Below, in pieces: positions 1 through 11,419 of a stretch of 64,000 nucleotides of DNA. The translations under genes were made by a program, and so were the position numbers. Each line of letters opens with the position of its first letter. Position 1 is the first letter of the stretch. The notes under the pieces were generated by a model. It worked only from the letters and a program-made list of their open reading frames with translations, did not search any database and was not told where the DNA came from. Origin of the DNA: Eublepharis macularius (Eukaryota; Chordata; Lepidosauria; Squamata; Eublepharidae); contig NC_072801.1 in assembly GCF_028583425.1 (NCBI RefSeq), positions 17,008,001 to 17,072,000 on the forward strand, read 5' to 3'.

Positions 1-463
1 CAGCTAGGTACTAGAGAGAGAAAAAGCTTAGACTGCATGGTCTAGTGAAGTAGTAGACTCAGACTGCTGACTACTCAACAAAGAGCAATAAAACCTTAGT
101 ATATGTTGCTCGCTAACTGCCCCCAATAAACTGGCTCATCCAATAGACGTTCCTGGATTCCCTCATTAAGACTAAAGACTCCCACTTTCTCTGGCGGGAA
201 CTTCTCTCGAAGCCTAAGTGGCCCTATGCTAACTAGCTATCTGACTAAACAAACAGAAGAACAATTTAACTCTTTCATGACTGAAGGTAGGACACTTGCA
301 CAAATTCCAACAGGCTTTTAATAAAGCCTAATTTCGAACAATTAAATTGCACATCTTGAAGAACTTTCAGATAATTTCTATTTTTGAAATGAGTTCCATG
401 GAAATGTTCATTAGCAAGGCACAGACGTCCAATTTATGACAAGCTCAGAGGAGAGCTGTGGAA
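1..463. other. No gene or recognisable repeat
   Basis: AT-leaning sequence; I see no coding exon, inverted repeat or known element before the SINE fragment. Confidence 0.5.
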
Positions 464-635
464 TTATCACGGCTCTCTGGAGCTCTCTCAGCCCCACCCA
501 CCTCACAGGGTGTTTTGTTGTGGGGATAATAATGTCATACTTTGTAAACTGCTCTGAGCGGGCATTAAGTTGTCCTGAAGGGCGGTATATAAATCGAATG
601 TTGTTGTTGTTATCATTATTATCATTATTATTATG
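464..635 (+). mobile_element. Sauria-type SINE, 5'-truncated 3' half
   Basis: Contains the 3' body of the Sauria SINE seen complete at 24219-24470: CAGCCCCACCCACCTCACAG, then GGGATAATAATG, GTAAACTGCTCTGAG and GGGCGGTATATAAATC, followed by a (TTG)n/(TTA)n tail. The tRNA-like head with its A and B boxes is missing. Sauria SINEs use BovB (RTE) machinery; BovB fragments occur in this window. Confidence 0.85.
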
Positions 636-690
636 GTGACCCCTGCTAGGGTTTTCATGGCAAGAGACTAAGAGAGGTGGTTTGCCATTG
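636..690 (-). mobile_element. Fragment of 5S-SINE/BovB-like repeat
   Basis: GGGTTTTCATGGCAAGAGAC followed by AGAGGTGGTTTGCCATTGC matches the segment at 47734-47775 in the 5S-rRNA-derived SINE. Only this short middle part is present. Confidence 0.6.
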
Positions 691-1680
691 CAGAACAGCA
701 GAACTGATGTATGGGATTTTCAAGGTTGTGATGTTTGGTACAGTTTGGAGGAGCATACGTTTAACAGCAGGAACAAACACTTCCCTTGCATAGTTTCACA
801 TCACAGGTCCGAAAGACAAGGCGAGTCACATTTGCAGTCCAGTCAAAGAATAGCCTCAGCATTTAGCCATAACCATAACATAAAGTGTTCGACTACAATC
901 ATAACAGCAGGGGCTTGCTGGGTATGACAGGTGATGCTAAGCATCTGACACTAGTATTCTGAACCAGCGAGTACCGTCACCAAAAGGCTCATAGGCCAAC
1001 AGTATTAATTGCCAGAATCTGCTGCCATCTCCTGAACTCATGGCCCTTTGTTGCCTCCCTTTCATTCTACTCCTTGCCACCATATCTCAAATTTGATTTT
1101 TAAAGAGCGATCTGATTTCACAAGCAGCAATATTTATGGAAATGGCAGAGTTGGAGTAAGCCATTCTGGTTTTCCTGAGGCACAGATTTAGGATCTCGTT
1201 TCATTGGACACAGAATTCTTTCCGAGGACCAGCTGTTATGATTTAGCAGCCAAAGATGGATATTGCCATGGTGCTGTTCTTGTGCCTATCCTTGAGGCGT
1301 CTTAGAGAGACAGTTGCCAGACAGAGCTTTGCTAAATAGAACACCGGTCTGTCTGATCCAGTACGATTGTTTTCCCCTTCTCCTGAAGGAATTGGTGGGA
1401 TTCCACAAACCCTGGGACCTGGAAATGTAAGGCAGAGTAAAAATAAAATAAATGAAGCTCTTCATGTTTTCCTGGCAGGCATGAATATTAACAACGGGTA
1501 TGCATTAGTTCTTTGGCATGGTCATTTAGCTATCTGCCAAGAGGTATGGATTTTTACTTCTTTGACTGCATACAAGAGTGGAATTGTGTGCTGCTTCTAG
1601 ATATAAGCCATACATTTGGTAGAACATAAAGCCTACTTTGATATGACCATAAACTCTGGAAAGATTCCACCAAGAGAGAT
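691..1680. other. No gene or recognisable repeat
   Basis: Unique-looking intergenic sequence. Open frames here are short and carry no domain signature. Confidence 0.45.
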
Positions 1681-2066
1681 TGAAGAGATATGCGGGGCAT
1701 GGTTTATTACACTGAGAGACTCACCCTTCTCATTGCTATGCATGCCAATGAAGCAAAAGAGAGGAACCTACTAATGAACAATAAACAAGGAAGGTACGAG
1801 CACATAAGTAGACATAAGCAATGAACCAGTTACAAAGTATCAAATATGTTCTATTGGAGTACCAACACTCTCAAGTGTATCAAGAAATAACAATCAACAG
1901 TGAATACAAAAATAGTTAATTGACCAGTGTACAAAGAATCAAGATAAGTACAATGGTTAGAGAAGTCCAAGGAAGAAAATGGGTCCAAAAACGGTAAGTC
2001 CAACAGAGTAAATATTTCCTTTCAAATAAACTTCCTTTCTTCCAGGTAGAAAAGGGAACCCAAGGG

Positions 2067-2116
2067 CTGCTGAATAGCTGCCTGCTGCGCCCTGCTGAAT
2101 AGCTGCCTGCTGCGCC
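2067..2116. repeat. 25-bp tandem duplication
   Basis: Two exact head-to-tail copies of a 25-base unit beginning CTGCTGAATAGCTGCC, at 2067-2091 and 2092-2116, in the tail of the Penelope-like element. Confidence 0.9.
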
Positions 2117-2144
2117 TGACAGTCAGGGCTGGCTGAGTACTGCT

Positions 2145-2168
2145 GTTTCGTGATGTTCACGTCATCAG
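2145..2168 (-). other. Hammerhead-like RNA motif in the Penelope-like tail
   Basis: The minus strand reads CTGATGA, a 4-bp stem CGTG/CACG with a 5-base loop, then AAAC. Hammerhead ribozymes have CUGANGA, helix II, GAAA, and are known from Penelope-like elements. Here the core is off by one base (C after CTGATGA, or the G of GAAA used up in the stem), and I could not pair a helix I by eye. Confidence 0.3.
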
Positions 2169-2456
2169 GGGCAAAATTCTACCATCAACAACATAAAAAA
2201 AGTGTGACAATGTACATATAATCAACCATAGCATGATACACGTAAAAAACAAAATATGAAAGACTTACCACCAGTCAAGAGTAAATTCTTACAGAGTGCA
2301 CATGAAGTCAAACAGTCAAAGATGAGTCTCAGCAAGTATCATATGGCATAGTAGCACCATGCAAAGCCACTGGGGCAATTATATATCAATGAATAATAAC
2401 AGGGAAGAGATCCTGACAAAACTTACTGTTTTGTATATACATCAACAAAATACAAC

Positions 2457-3047
2457 TTACAAAAAACAGGAGAGATCAAGGTCACTATTCAAGCCTCTGG
2501 GTCTAAGGCTCTTGAAGGTAAATATCCATTGTGCCTCCTTTCTGAGTAATACTTTCTGAAGATCACATTTAGGGATCCTTGGATCAGTGAACAAAACAGT
2601 GAATTTGAAATCATCATGTCTGTGGTTATTGTTCACAAAATGTTCCACCATGGGTGCATCCATTACTTTGAGTCTAATTCTGGACATATGCTCCAGTAGC
2701 CAGGTTTTGAAATGTCTGACCGTGCTACCTACATACACCATATTGCATTTACATAGTATTAAATAGACAACACCCGCAGTTTGGCAGGTAGTAAAGGTTT
2801 TAAGTCTAATTATCTTGTCATAAGTAGGAATCTGGACTTGGTCTCCTGTGATAGCAAGAGAGCAAAGATTACAATGACCACACCTAAAGTGGCTAGTAGG
2901 ACGATTACCATCAGCTGTGGATGTTTTAAAGTCAGAGTGGATAACTAAATCCTTCAAGTTTTTAGTGCGTCTAAACCCTATTGAGGGGGGCAATTCACAT
3001 TCAGGATAATTGGGACTCTGAATAAGGGCTGCTACCCTATTAAAGAG
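2457..3047 (-). CDS. Penelope-like GIY-YIG endonuclease domain (partial)
   Basis: A 196-codon open run bounded upstream by TAA at 3048-3050 and ending in a stop at 2457. It contains the linker RRTKNLKDLVIHSDF that precedes the nuclease in Penelope-like elements. A Cys cluster FRCGHCNLCS follows, then the GIY-YIG core GVVYLILCKCNMVYVGST, a catalytic-type Arg/His region FKTWLLEHMSRI, and a C-terminal block KEAQWIFTFKSLRPRGLNSD. In these elements the nuclease nicks target DNA for primed reverse transcription. The CxxCxxC cluster before the core resembles the Neptune-type lineage. The frame is open, but the copy lacks reverse transcriptase, so it is a remnant. I am confident of the endonuclease family and less so of the lineage. 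Confidence 0.8.
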   Translation of the reverse strand, partial: LFNRVAALIQSPNYPECELPPSIGFRRTKNLKDLVIHSDFKTSTADGNRPTSHFRCGHCNLCSLAITGDQVQIPTYDKIIRLKTFTTCQTAGVVYLILCKCNMVYVGSTVRHFKTWLLEHMSRIRLKVMDAPMVEHFVNNNHRHDDFKFTVLFTDPRIPKCDLQKVLLRKEAQWIFTFKSLRPRGLNSDLDLSCFL

Positions 3048-3100
3048 TTAATCGTAAGAGTCTGAATCCATCAAATCAACCAGTACACAGTTTAACAAGA

Positions 3101-4580
3101 GGGGAAAAAATCTATACATTGTTCTTAGATGATGCATACATCATCTGAGGAGACCCTTATCCTTTCTTTCCTGTAAGACACACAGAGAAAGAAGGATTCC
3201 AAATACTGCCATCTGCTGGTTTGATAAGTACTAGTGTGCGCATGTGTGTGTGTGAGTATAAAACATCTGCTACCTGATCAATCAAAGGCACATTTTTAAG
3301 TCTATCAGAATGTTTTAATCAGTCAGTTTATTATTGTTAAATCTAATTCTCAGCATGGCCAAATCTGTGGATACTTAAATCCAGAGATCAAAGCCATGAA
3401 CAAAAAAAAATCTTTTGACAAACCTCAGGTTTTCAGAAAAATATGAAATCTAATACACAAACACATACTTATGATAGAAGCAGCATCTGTAGCTTTAAGA
3501 AACAAATTGTAAGGATACTGGGCAACTCTTAAGAGACTTCACTTCATGAGTAAAAGTTCTTTATTGATAAGATGCCAGTATCATTCACTTATGCCCTCCT
3601 TGCTAGGACTGGCAGCTACAAACAAGTATCAAGCAGATATAGGTTCCCCAAGGCTGCTCCTAATTCCCTCCCCCTTTCTCCTAACAGTCCTCTAACTCTG
3701 CAGACAGGAAAATAGGCTGTGTGATTCATGGACTGTTCAAGGACAAGCAGGCTCCCAGGCTCGGGAGAGATTACAACAGGAACAAACACCTCCCATTCCC
3801 AGTTTCCCACCCCAGGTTCAAATAGCAGAATCACCCCAACAACATCAACTTCACCTGCAGGGGGGTATTGAACATGACAGGTGATCCTGAGCACCTGACA
3901 CAAATGCCATCACTTCCATAGCACAGTCTACTCAACTGCAAGTTGAAGAAATACATGTAACCATCACAACTTTGATCAATCCATAACAGAAGATGTTTCC
4001 ATAGAAACGTGGTTTATAACCGGAAGCACGTTGATTTTGTGTTATTGTGGATTGGATTGGATATAAGAATTTACATTTGATGTGAATTTTGCCAGTAAAT
4101 TTTATTTATTTTGGATTGCATATGACCCGTTGCATTGATTGTGTGAACAGTGGGTTACATATGCTTCTATGAATTATGGGCAGGAGTATTGCTAGACATT
4201 TATATGATGACTACTTACCCTGTGCATTGTCTGTAAATTTTCTCATTACGCGGTTGTAGTTTTTGTTAGCACTGGGAATCTGGCAACCCAAGAGCCACAT
4301 CACAGTCACATGACAGGAAGAGGGGGAGTCAGAATTATGACTTCACTAGTGTCAAGGCCAACCCTCCCCCCCCCCCCCGAGACTCGAGGGCAGAAAAAAC
4401 AAGCTGAGTAGTGTACAATTGGGAGGAGCAAGCCGAGGATGGTCAGATCCCACATGCTTGTCTCAGCATGCATGCAAAAAGAGGAGTGATGCCCTTGCTC
4501 TCAATGCATGTGCACTAGGAGCAGTTCCTTCTATAAGGCAGCAAAATGTGGCATTTCGATAGGAGCTCCTAGCCCAGCAG
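3101..4580. other. No gene; unclassified sequence with a poly-C run
   Basis: No coding exon seen. A run of C at 4366-4378 and AT-rich low-complexity patches are the only visible structure. Confidence 0.4.
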
Positions 4581-4582
4581 AT

Positions 4583-4851
4583 GCCAGGTTCCTCTCCCCT
4601 GGTACTTACCTTGTGCGGCTTGCGGGTCCCCACTTCCTGAAGTGATGTCATTGCACTGACTGTGCGAATGCTCCTGCTCACAAACCTGTTTGGGGCCAAA
4701 ATTGGCACCAAATCATGGAAATGATGTCACCACATGCACACCCGGAGCGCGTGCACTGCTCATGTTCCCAGGATGCCTCCTGGTGGCGGGTGACCTCCGG
4801 TGGGCAAGGAAGCAAACCTCTGGAGTTTGTCGGCACCTGGAAACCCTACTG
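4583..4851. repeat. Old unclassified dispersed repeat with GATGTCA motifs
   Basis: Starts near TGCCAGGTTCCTCTCCCC and contains AAGTGATGTCATTGC and ATGATGTCACC. Similar wording occurs at 8120-8420, 30838-31215 and 40280-40530. Probably a decayed non-autonomous DNA element; ends not defined. Confidence 0.35.
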
Positions 4852-5029
4852 GGTCCTGACCCATGGACTGGAGGTCAGTGCTGTATGGGTATGACATTTG
4901 AAAGAGAGGTGGCCACCGCTAAAAAGCCCTGTCTTTAGTTCTCATCCACTTCACTTCTCTGTGTCTGCTGGGGGGGGGGGGGAGGAGAACATCAACAGGG
5001 AGTGAGCTAAAGATCTTAACTGGTATATG

Positions 5030-5428
5030 CAGGGCTTTTTTCAGCCAGAACACGGTGGAATGGAGTTCCGGCACCTCTTGAAAATGGTCACATGGCTGGT
5101 GGCCCCACCCTCCTTGATCTCCAGAGAGGAGAGTTTAGATCGCCCTCCGCACATGATCTAAACTCCCCTCTGTCCAGAGATCAGTGGGCAGGGCCACCAG
5201 CCATGTAACCATTTTCGCTGAGGGTGATTTAAACTTTAAATCTTTGTTTCAGCTGACCCAAACTTTGTTTCAGCTGACCCAAAGTGACGTCATTGCATGG
5301 TCCCAGAAGTGTGCGTGCACTTTGCGTGTGCGCATGTGGTACCGGGGCACCACCTCCCGCCAGGAGTTGCCCCCTGTGCTGGCAACCCTCTGAGTTCCAC
5401 CACCTCTTTTCCCAGAAAAAAAGCCCTG
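5030..5428 (-). mobile_element. hAT-A non-autonomous element, copy 1 (399 bp)
   Basis: Left end CAGGGCTTTTTTCAGC; right end matches the reverse complement of CAGGGCTTTTTTTCTGGG. Flanks GGTATATG (5022-5029) and AATATATG (5429-5436) agree at 6 of 8 bases, fitting a decayed hAT 8-bp duplication. Inner inverted arms carry GATCTCCAGA and the ATGGTCACATGGCTGGTGGC block shared by the family. A longer internal part includes AAGTGACGTCATTGC and a duplicated TTTCAGCTGACCC. Orientation is taken relative to copies whose left end is CAGGGC...CTGGGAAAAGAGG. Confidence 0.88.
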
Positions 5429-5557
5429 AATATATGTATATGTAATGTCATTTGGTGTGTAACTGTTGGTTTTGTTTCTCTCCTACACAGTGACTGGGCA
5501 TTTAAAGAGACTTCAGGCATATCTGCAGGCTTATTTATTTTTACTGTTCTTTTCCTG

Positions 5558-5759
5558 GGCCGTTTCCAGATGGCTTACCTGCCTCCGGAACGTTGCGCCA
5601 TCTTGCGGGGAAAACGCGAAATATCGCATTTTCTCGCGCGAGTTTTGTGCGACGTTGCACGACGTCGCACAAAACTCGTGCAAGAAAATGCGATATTTCG
5701 CGTTTTCCCCGCAAGATGGCGCAACGTTCCGGAGGCAGGTAAGCCATCTGGAAACGGCC
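5558..5759. mobile_element. Palindromic CpG-rich element, GGCC family, copy 1 (202 bp)
   Basis: Almost the whole element is one inverted repeat: GGCCGTTTCCAGATGGCTTA at the left is mirrored at the right, and the centre meets at GTGCGACGTTGCACGACGTC. Flanked by CTG at 5555-5557 and 5760-5762, a 3-bp duplication. The arms contain AAAACGCGAAATATCGC, unusually CpG-rich for this region. No coding capacity. The 3-bp duplication and GGCC ends resemble PIF/Harbinger Tourist-type elements (inference). Confidence 0.85.
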
Positions 5760-6169
5760 CTGCTTTCAAAATGAATTTGGGCTGGCCCAGCAGGATTTCT
5801 GACTTTAAGCTGGAGGCCCTCTCACCCGATAGATCAGGGTCACCAACCTTTTACAATGAAAGAGCCAAACGACATCAAAATGCATAGAAAAAGAACAACA
5901 AAGAGCTAGTTGAAGAAAGCCTATTTACATAACTGAAACTATACAACTTGACATGATGATTAATAATCCATAAAGTTTCTGCAGCTAAAACACCTGTTGT
6001 TACAAGTCCTTCACTAGTAAGTGGCACATATGAGATCTTGCAATAAGGGATAAATATACTCAGAAGCACTCTGCCCAGTTGCTTTAGTACACTGGCATAA
6101 ACCTTCGCACAGTTGTCACTTGGATAACTGCCCACCTCTCTGATTTCCCTGTCTGTAAAGCTTTTCTAA

Positions 6170-6357
6170 GGGCCAAGCTACAAGTGACGAATGACACTTG
6201 AATGGCAAGTGAACAGACTCACGTGTATTCCTCCCTGTTCATTTGCCATCCACTTGCCTTCCGCTCGATCATGTAGTGGAGGGCAAGTGAACAGGGAGGA
6301 ATACACGAGTCTGTTCACTTGCCGTTCAAGTGTCATTCGTCACTTGTAGCTTGGTCC
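6170..6357. mobile_element. Palindromic element, GAGCCAAGC family, copy 1 (188 bp)
   Basis: Ends GGGCCAAGCTACAAGTGACG and its mirror. Inner arms AAGTGTCATTCGTCACTTG and GGGAGGAATACACG. Flanks TAA (6167-6169) and TCA (6358-6360) fit a T-N-A target but are not identical. No open frame of note. Confidence 0.82.
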
Positions 6358-6379
6358 TCAGAAGTCCTTTAATCCCATA

Positions 6380-6608
6380 CAGGGCTTTTTTTCTGGGAAA
6401 AGAGGTGGTGGAACTCAGTGGGTTGCCCTTGGAGAAAATGGTCACGTGGCTGGTGGCCCCGCCCCCTGATCTCCAGACAGAGGGGAGTGGAGGGCAATCT
6501 CAACTCCCCTCTGTCTGGAGATCAGGGGGCGGGGCCACCAGCCAGGTGACCATTTTCAAGAGCTTCCGAAACTCCGTTCCACCACATTCCAGCTGAAAAA
6601 AAGCCCTG
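6380..6608 (+). mobile_element. hAT-A element, copy 2 (229 bp)
   Basis: CAGGGCTTTTTTTCTGGG to GAAAAAAAGCCCTG. Flanks ATCCCATA (6372-6379) and GTCCCATA (6609-6616) match at 7 of 8. The central arms around CTCAACTCCCCTCTGTCTGG make a large hairpin. It lies 22 bp from the preceding palindromic element. Confidence 0.93.
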
Positions 6609-7722
6609 GTCCCATAATAATTTTTGCCTGCCGTTCCTTTTGCCTACTGGTTATTTCTCCATCCCACCTTCCCCTCCAATATACTTTAATGTACATATTT
6701 GATTTAAAGAGCCACACTCAGCCACATTTGCAGACCCCCTTATGTATGATACATCACTGAAGGCTTTCTCCCTGAGACTCCACCGAAGCAGGAATCTTTC
6801 CTCCACCCCCACAGACTTGGAAAAACAGGATTTACCTTAAAAAGGCCTCTATTCCCTGTTGTGTATTTTTTGGCTTGCCTTGTTGCAGACCATATGGAGA
6901 TGCCCCACTGTTCAGCACAGAGGCTGTGTTGACAGTCTCAGCTGCTGTTTCATGTTTTTTAAAAATACTGGTTTTCTCGGGGCTTGTGTACATTAACAGC
7001 TTGAAAGCAAGTGAACGTATATGTCTAAGGTTCTACAAAATTACAATCCTTGTGAAAGCGAGAGATGGGGGGTAGGGAAGGAGGAGGAATCACCATGTGG
7101 AGTTCTGTGGGACAAGGTGGTAATTGATTCAAGGGCAAACCAGAAAAAAATGTAGCCATTGCATAAATGAGTGCTGAATCTTAATGATTAACTATTCGGC
7201 AAGTCTTCAGGTAACAGCCAGAAAGCATCTAAGAGCTAGTGAAATGTTCCAGATAGAGTGCTGGGCTAAGATCGAGGGTGCCAGTGGGAGACTTGCCTTG
7301 GCAACCAGCAATGTTACTAGCAATGTGGTGACATTGGTTCTGGTGCAACCCAGAAGTGATATCATCGCATGAGGTACTGCTCTAGCGTTCGCCCCAAAGT
7401 CTATGGCTTAATAATAGAGTTTGGGGCAAATGCCAGAGTATTACCTGACATGATGACATCACATTTGAGATGTGTCGGAAGTAATATCATGGTGTCAGCA
7501 CAACACCAATCGCACCATTTCAACCTGTATTTTCTCCCCTCCATCCAGCTGAGCCACTGGGGGCAGGGGGGAGGTCTCTCACCAAACCAGTAGACCTGGC
7601 CTCCCTACTAAGACGGGAGATAGCTAGGTTCAAACCTTCAGATGGCAAAGAAGTTCACTGGCTGACCTTGGCCTAGTTACAACATGATGACATCATATCA
7701 AATGTTTTGCATTACTAAGTGT

Positions 7723-7965
7723 CAGGGCTTTTTTTCTGGGAAAAGAGGTGGTGGAACTCAAGACTGTATAATGACGTCACTTTGATTCAGTTGGAATGGG
7801 GGGGGGAGTTTTTAAAGTTTAAATTGCCCTCGGCGAAAGCAGCACGGAGGGTGATCTAAACTCCCCTCTGTCTGGAGATCAGGGGGCGGGGCCACCGGCC
7901 ATGTGACCATTTTTAAGAGGGGCCGGAACTCCGTTCCACCACATTCCAGCTGAAAAAAAGCCCTG
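7723..7965 (+). mobile_element. hAT-A element, copy 3 (243 bp)
   Basis: Standard ends. Flanks CTAAGTGT (7715-7722) and CAAAGTGT (7966-7973) match at 7 of 8. Contains AATGACGTCACTTTG, an exact CRE palindrome, followed by a poly-G run. Confidence 0.92.
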
Positions 7966-8116
7966 CAAAGTGTGATTGCCTTGTGGATTCTAGTGCTGCA
8001 GATACTACCTTAGTTGAGATTACAGATTGATGGCGGGTAAGTCTAGCAATGGCATTTAGTCACATGGCCGCATGCAGATTCCATGTTCAAAGACAGTAAC
8101 CCCTGAATATCAGTGC

Positions 8117-8432
8117 TTAGGATTGCCAGGTCATCTTACTCTCCTGGCAGGATGCGGAGGGCCTTGCACTTACCTCTTCACCAGGCCCAACATGCCCCCC
8201 GCGTATGCACAAAGCGCATGCACACCCCCACACCAGCACGATGACATTTCTTCTGGGAAGACACAACATCGCGTAGATGCAGGGGCGTGGTTCGCAGTGG
8301 GCTGCTTTGGGCCCCAAACAGGCCCCACTGGCCAGGTAAGTGGTGGTGGGAAGTGGAGAGCGAATGGGATCCCTATCAGTGCTGGTGGGCAAGAAAAGAG
8401 GTGGCTTGGGCCTCTGTGCCATGATTATAGAT
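8117..8432. repeat. Old unclassified dispersed repeat
   Basis: Resembles the 4583-4851 and 30838-31215 repeats (GCCAGGT start, CpG-bearing GCGCATGCAC, GATGACATTTCTTCTGG). Probably a degenerate DNA element; no duplication found. Confidence 0.3.
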
Positions 8433-8570
8433 GCAGAGGAGTGAGACGTGTTAGTCTGTGGTAGCAAAATCAAAAAGAGTCCAGTAGCACCTTTAAGACT
8501 AACCAATTTTATTGTAGCATAAGCTTTCGAGAATCAAGTTCTCTTCGTCAGATGCCTGATACAGAGACTG
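8433..8570 (-). mobile_element. AGTCCAGTAGCACC repeat with hammerhead-like core, copy 1
   Basis: Contains AAGAGTCCAGTAGCACCTTT, AAGACTAACCAATTTTATTG and GCATAAGCTTTCGAG. On the minus strand 8525-8551 reads CTGACGA, A, GAGAA...TTCTC stem, GAAAG. Same family as 26132-26223, 26527-26652 and 49150-49244. Family name not recognised; AATAAA on the minus strand suggests a transcript 3' end there. Confidence 0.6.
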
Positions 8571-8999
8571 GTCAAATACAGAAGAGGAGGAGAGAGAAGA
8601 GGCAATTAGGGGGAGGGTGCAATCAAAACATTCCTTTGCTAGTATATGTAAACATCTCCTTTTGGTGTGTGGATCAGTTGGCTTCAAAGGAGTTTGCCCT
8701 GTTAGTTTGTAGCAGCCAAACAGCTAGACCATCCAATTCCAATGCAGTATGAGCCTTCGATAACCACAGCTCTCCCTGCCAGATGCATCTGACAAAGAGA
8801 TCTGTGGTTCCCGAAAGCCCACGCCAGGTGCCACTGAGCTCCCCCAGACCCCACCTCTGATTATAGGCATGATTATAGCCATGATTACAGGCCCTTCTAG
8901 GGGGCATTTGATGGTCTCGTGTGTAAAAGAGGATGCTGGAATAGATAGTTTCATCCTGCACGGTTGCTCTTGTATCCTTAACTCTTACAGAGGAGATAG

Positions 9000-9640
9000 A
9001 GGGCTGCAGCTTTCAGTGGACAGCATGCATAGAGACTGCTTTTGAATTGTTCTGCAATCATTTGGGTCTCATACGCTAGATTTTGTCTACCCATAGCATA
9101 TAATGTGCTAATTCTTCAAAATAAGCTCCTCCTCTCTTCCCTCCCTCGCCCAGTGAAGTCTCACTTCCACCTAACGTCAAGTTATGTACATTTCATACTG
9201 CAAACATGAATCATGTTTACTAAGTATCAAGGGATGATTATGCAGGCAAGGTGCAAATGAGAGGCATCTGTCTTCACAACTGATTGTTATCATGTTCAAA
9301 AGCTAAGCTTGGCACTAGTACTTAATCTCTTCCTACGTTGCTAAGGCCCCTTTCAGCTCTAAACCCACTGATGCCCTTACGTTAGGAGAAAATCATGCCT
9401 GGAATGGCAGCAAAGGAAGGAGGAAGAACATTTCCTTGTGCTTCCTAGAGCTGAGTATGAGGGCAAACAAACACTAGGCCAAGACAGAAGTAGAGGAACA
9501 AAGGCTAACCTGTGATAAAGCCAATTGGACAAGCGGCCAATCAGGAGTCCAGGCTGAAAGCCAATCAGAACCCGAAGAAGCTCAGATATCACCTGATGGT
9601 GTCTTGAAAAGCAAATATTCCATACCTCTTGAGAAATGGG
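9000..9640. other. No gene or recognisable repeat
   Basis: No coding exon or clear mobile element seen. Confidence 0.4.
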
Positions 9641-9838
9641 TGAGTATAGCGATTAGGTTGCCACACTAGGATCTACGAGACCCAGGTTCAAATCCCCATT
9701 CAGCCATGAATCTCACAAGGGGTAACCTTCACCTACTCACCCTAACCTACCTCACGAGTTCATTGTGCAGGACAAAATGGAGTGAGAGAAGAGCGGCTAC
9801 ACAGCCCTAAACTCCTTGGGGTTAAAAATAGGATAGAT
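9641..9838 (+). mobile_element. tRNA-derived MIR/CORE-like SINE
   Basis: B-box-like GGTTCAAATCCCC, then CCATGAATCTCACAAGG, CAACCCTAACCTACC-type core text and ATAAAATGG-like tail words, matching other copies at 21470, 53545 and 63140. Decayed. Confidence 0.6.
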
Positions 9839-10062
9839 TGTTTAGGGAGTTGAAAAGTATAGCAGATCACATGATAAATCTGTTCCTCCACTAAACTAGA
9901 GGGGTATGTGGAATACTCCTCCAAATATACTCCTTAAATATAAAAGGGAAAGCATTAAAAAAAATTCTGGCACCTTAAAAAACAAACAAATATATTGCAA
10001 CCTAAGCATTCATGCACCACAGCAGCATCCATTTTGTCAGATCCCCCAAATTATCAATCCAG

Positions 10063-10256
10063 GGCTGTTTCCATACTACTCACCTTCAATCAGAATGCCG
10101 CAGAACGTTGTGAACAAAACCTGGAAGATAGCGTTTTTTCTCGCGCGAGTTTTGTGCTATGTCGCACAAAACTCGCACGAGAAAACGCTATCTTCCGCAT
10201 TTTATTCGCAGCATTCTGCGGCGTTCCGATTGAAGATGAGTAGTGTGGAAACGGCC
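10063..10256. mobile_element. Palindromic CpG-rich element, GGCC family, copy 2 (194 bp)
   Basis: Ends GGCTGTTTCCATACTACTCA and mirror. The centre TTTTCTCGCGCGAGTTTTGT is shared with copies at 5558 and 56299. Flanks CAG and CTG are reverse complements rather than a direct repeat. Confidence 0.8.
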
Positions 10257-10383
10257 CTGGTGAACCCTGGATTGCAAAAACTTCCATCACAACAAATGTG
10301 TTAATCCACGGCAGCCAAAACAACAAAATGACAGGTGACATGGAGATCAGTTTTCTTTCTTTAACTAATGACCAGTGGCCCAT

Positions 10384-11290
10384 CTATTAATAAAACACCA
10401 CTCTTCATGCACTCATATAATAGGTCCCACCCAGTCTGCTTATTTTGTAATGTTTAACCCATGCAAAGATACCCAGCAGGAATGAAGGGGGGGAGGCAGA
10501 AAAATGCAAACAAACTTCACAAACACTGCAGTGATGATGGAATTAATTTCCCCAATCTAAACTCAGAAGAAGAGCAGCCTTGCTCAGAGGAGCATTTCAG
10601 AATAACAAAGGATTTGTTGGGGGGCAGGCAACATCCCTGAGAGAGAGGTATGTTTAGCTGGCATTTGCAATGCAAAGGGAAACCATTGATAATTTTATTA
10701 ACTAGGAAGAGGCTCTTCTTTCCATTTTCCTAATCTAATTTGAGCACCGCATTAAACAGAGGGTTGAAGGGGCAGGGGCGGCTGGCATTCATTTCCAAGC
10801 TAAACAAATGATGTCAGACTCAAAGAGAAAGTGAACAATATGTTATATGCTGATTGCTACCTGGGTCCATGGCAACCACTGGAGAAGAGTTGGTTTTTTT
10901 TTTCTCCCTTAAGCCCTTTCTGGAAAATGTTCATTAAAAAAAAAATCCTGTTCTTACAGCTGAAAGGTTTGTAAACATCAACAGACAACTAGTTGAACTA
11001 GTTGAACTTATTTCCCCAAAGTATATAAAGTATTGCATGACTGCATTGGTAGCCTTTGTGAGATCAGAAAGGTGGCATATCAATTTTGTAAATTAAAGAC
11101 AAAAATTCCTAGGATATTCAGTTTTCACTGGGAAAGATGCTGTTTCAATGTGTCTGTCTCCCATCTCCCTTGCTTTCCTGTATTTCTTTGCTCACCTGTT
11201 GACAGATATTGTTGCCTCAAGGTGACCGAAAGCCTTCCCAATGTAGTTCCCAGAGGTAAGCTGGAGCTGGGAAACAGATCTGCCCATTTC
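10384..11290. other. No gene or recognisable repeat
   Basis: Intergenic sequence with A- and T-runs; nothing else supported. Confidence 0.4.
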
Positions 11291-11298
11291 CAGACTGA

Positions 11299-11416
11299 GG
11301 GCCAAGCTACACATGACGAATGACACTTGAACAGCAAGTGGATTGAGTGGAGGGCAAGTGAACAGGGAGAAATACACTTGCTGTTCAAGTGTCATTCGTC
11401 ATGTGTAGCTTGGCCC
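11299..11416. mobile_element. Palindromic element, GAGCCAAGC family, copy 2 (118 bp)
   Basis: GGGCCAAGCTACACATGACG and mirror, flanked by TGA (11296-11298) and TCA (11417-11419). Shorter internal part than copy 1. Confidence 0.82.
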
Positions 11417-11419
11417 TCA

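Larger units (their letters stand above)
1690..3100 (-). mobile_element. Penelope-like retroelement, 5'-truncated
   Basis: A minus-strand element whose coding part (2457-3047) is a GIY-YIG endonuclease, followed at lower coordinates by a non-coding tail with a short tandem repeat and a hammerhead-like motif. The reverse transcriptase expected upstream of the endonuclease is absent apart from possible decayed traces to about 3090. The outer limits are approximate because I could not find flanking duplications. Confidence 0.65.

Noticed and set aside
3616..3903. 95-codon minus-strand frame
   Set aside because: No motif, no splice signals that extend it, and no similarity I recognise.
5297..5887. 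196-codon plus-strand open frame
   Set aside because: It spans hAT-A copy 1 and a palindromic element; opposite-strand frames mirror it because the DNA is an inverted repeat.
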